From NCBI GenBank assembly GCA_016926455.1, contig JAFGOO010000206.1, forward strand, positions 1-5,222: DNA of 5,222 nt, written 5' to 3'. Under the pieces are notes generated by a model. That model was not told where the DNA came from, did no database searches, and saw only the letters and a list, made by a program, of their open reading frames with translations. Positions 5,127 to 5,222 of this stretch are shown piece after piece; the stretch's first letter is position 1; each line of letters opens with the position of its first letter. This DNA is from Methanosarcinaceae archaeon (GTDB lineage Archaea; Halobacteriota; Methanosarcinia; Methanosarcinales; Methanosarcinaceae). Position numbers and translations under genes: made by a program.

Positions 5127-5222
5127 GTGAACTATTCCACGCTTACGCATGTAGCTTCTTGCTTCATTCTTTGAACCATCGTTCACAAGTCCACAAGCCC
5201 TTCCCCTCGTTCCGAAGGTGTC
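5121..5222 (-). CDS. tnpB: TnpB (IS200/IS605 family) C-terminal end, partial
   Basis: The minus strand is open from the window edge for 33 codons to TAA (5123-5121). It begins DTFGTRGRACG and continues with NEARSYMRKRG. Archaeal TnpB proteins often end in this way, with a G-T-x-G-x-x-ACG stretch after the last catalytic Asp and an EA-rich tail whose codons overlap the transposon right end. TnpB is an RNA-guided, RuvC-type DNA nuclease. The catalytic part lies outside the window, so intactness cannot be judged. The right end is visible: a hairpin (5138-5151) and then AGTTCAC (5133-5127), the common terminal motif. The assignment is from remembered family pattern and is independently supported by the right-end motif. 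Confidence 0.6.
   Translation of the reverse strand, partial: DTFGTRGRACGLVNDGSKNEARSYMRKRGIVHI
5127..5222 (-). ncRNA. Presumed 3' part of an omega RNA and IS605 right end
   Basis: In IS200/IS605 elements the 3' end of tnpB and the right end are transcribed as the scaffold of the omega RNA, and the flanking DNA becomes the guide. Here the minus strand carries the stem CATGC/GCGTG with loop GTAA (5151-5138), then AGTTCAC ending at 5127. The scaffold would end there and the guide would start at 5126, running into the amidohydrolase promoter. The RNA itself is inferred from the family. Only the hairpin and terminal motif are seen. Confidence 0.4.

Noticed and set aside
3871..5174. Several plus-strand open frames opposite the amidohydrolase and GNAT genes
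   Set aside because: They are shadows of the minus-strand genes, which have complete catalytic motifs, normal family lengths and proper overlaps.

Overview
The window looks like a piece of a moderately AT-rich archaeal chromosome, most likely from a methanogen of the Methanosarcinales/Methanomicrobia type. That placement is an inference. It rests on an archaeal-style tRNA-Arg, a small two-helix membrane protein resembling the archaeal DUF5654 family, a short ArgA-like acetyltransferase, a GH15 glucoamylase-like protein of the kind found in methanogens, T-run terminators, TATA-like boxes and frequent non-ATG starts (GTG, TTG, TTG, TTG). No marker gene fixes the genus.

Layout, left to right. 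Positions 1-433 hold no convincing complete gene. They contain a long inverted repeat (33-79) and two tandem stem-loops (185-207 and 226-243), the second resembling the right end of an IS200/IS605 (tnpB-type) element. They also contain a 40-codon open stretch on the minus strand, in frame behind the amber stop of the next gene. A small minus-strand membrane protein lies at 434-691. A plus-strand tRNA-Arg (anticodon CCT, CCA encoded) lies at 891-968. It is followed on the same strand by an amino-acid N-acetyltransferase of the short ArgA/NAGS type (1022-1474) and a GH15 glycoside hydrolase (1528-3477). From the right come a truncated TnpB C-terminus (5222-5121, running off the window), an M20D amidohydrolase (5101-3911) and a GNAT acetyltransferase (3914-3471), all on the minus strand. 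The plus and minus units converge, and their last codons overlap by 7 bp.

The amidohydrolase and the GNAT share an ATGA stop/start overlap and are very probably translated together, pairing an N-acyl hydrolase with an N-acetyltransferase. The plus-strand unit places a tRNA-Arg just before what is probably the first enzyme of arginine synthesis, with no obvious terminator between them. The GH15 enzyme is probably cytoplasmic and concerned with glycogen or another alpha-glucan.

The most interesting point is at the right edge. The tnpB right end stops directly against the TATA-like box and ribosome-binding site of the amidohydrolase gene. The guide part of the element's omega RNA would therefore be the amidohydrolase promoter itself, and tnpB transcription would feed into the operon. 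No clearly new multi-gene system is visible.
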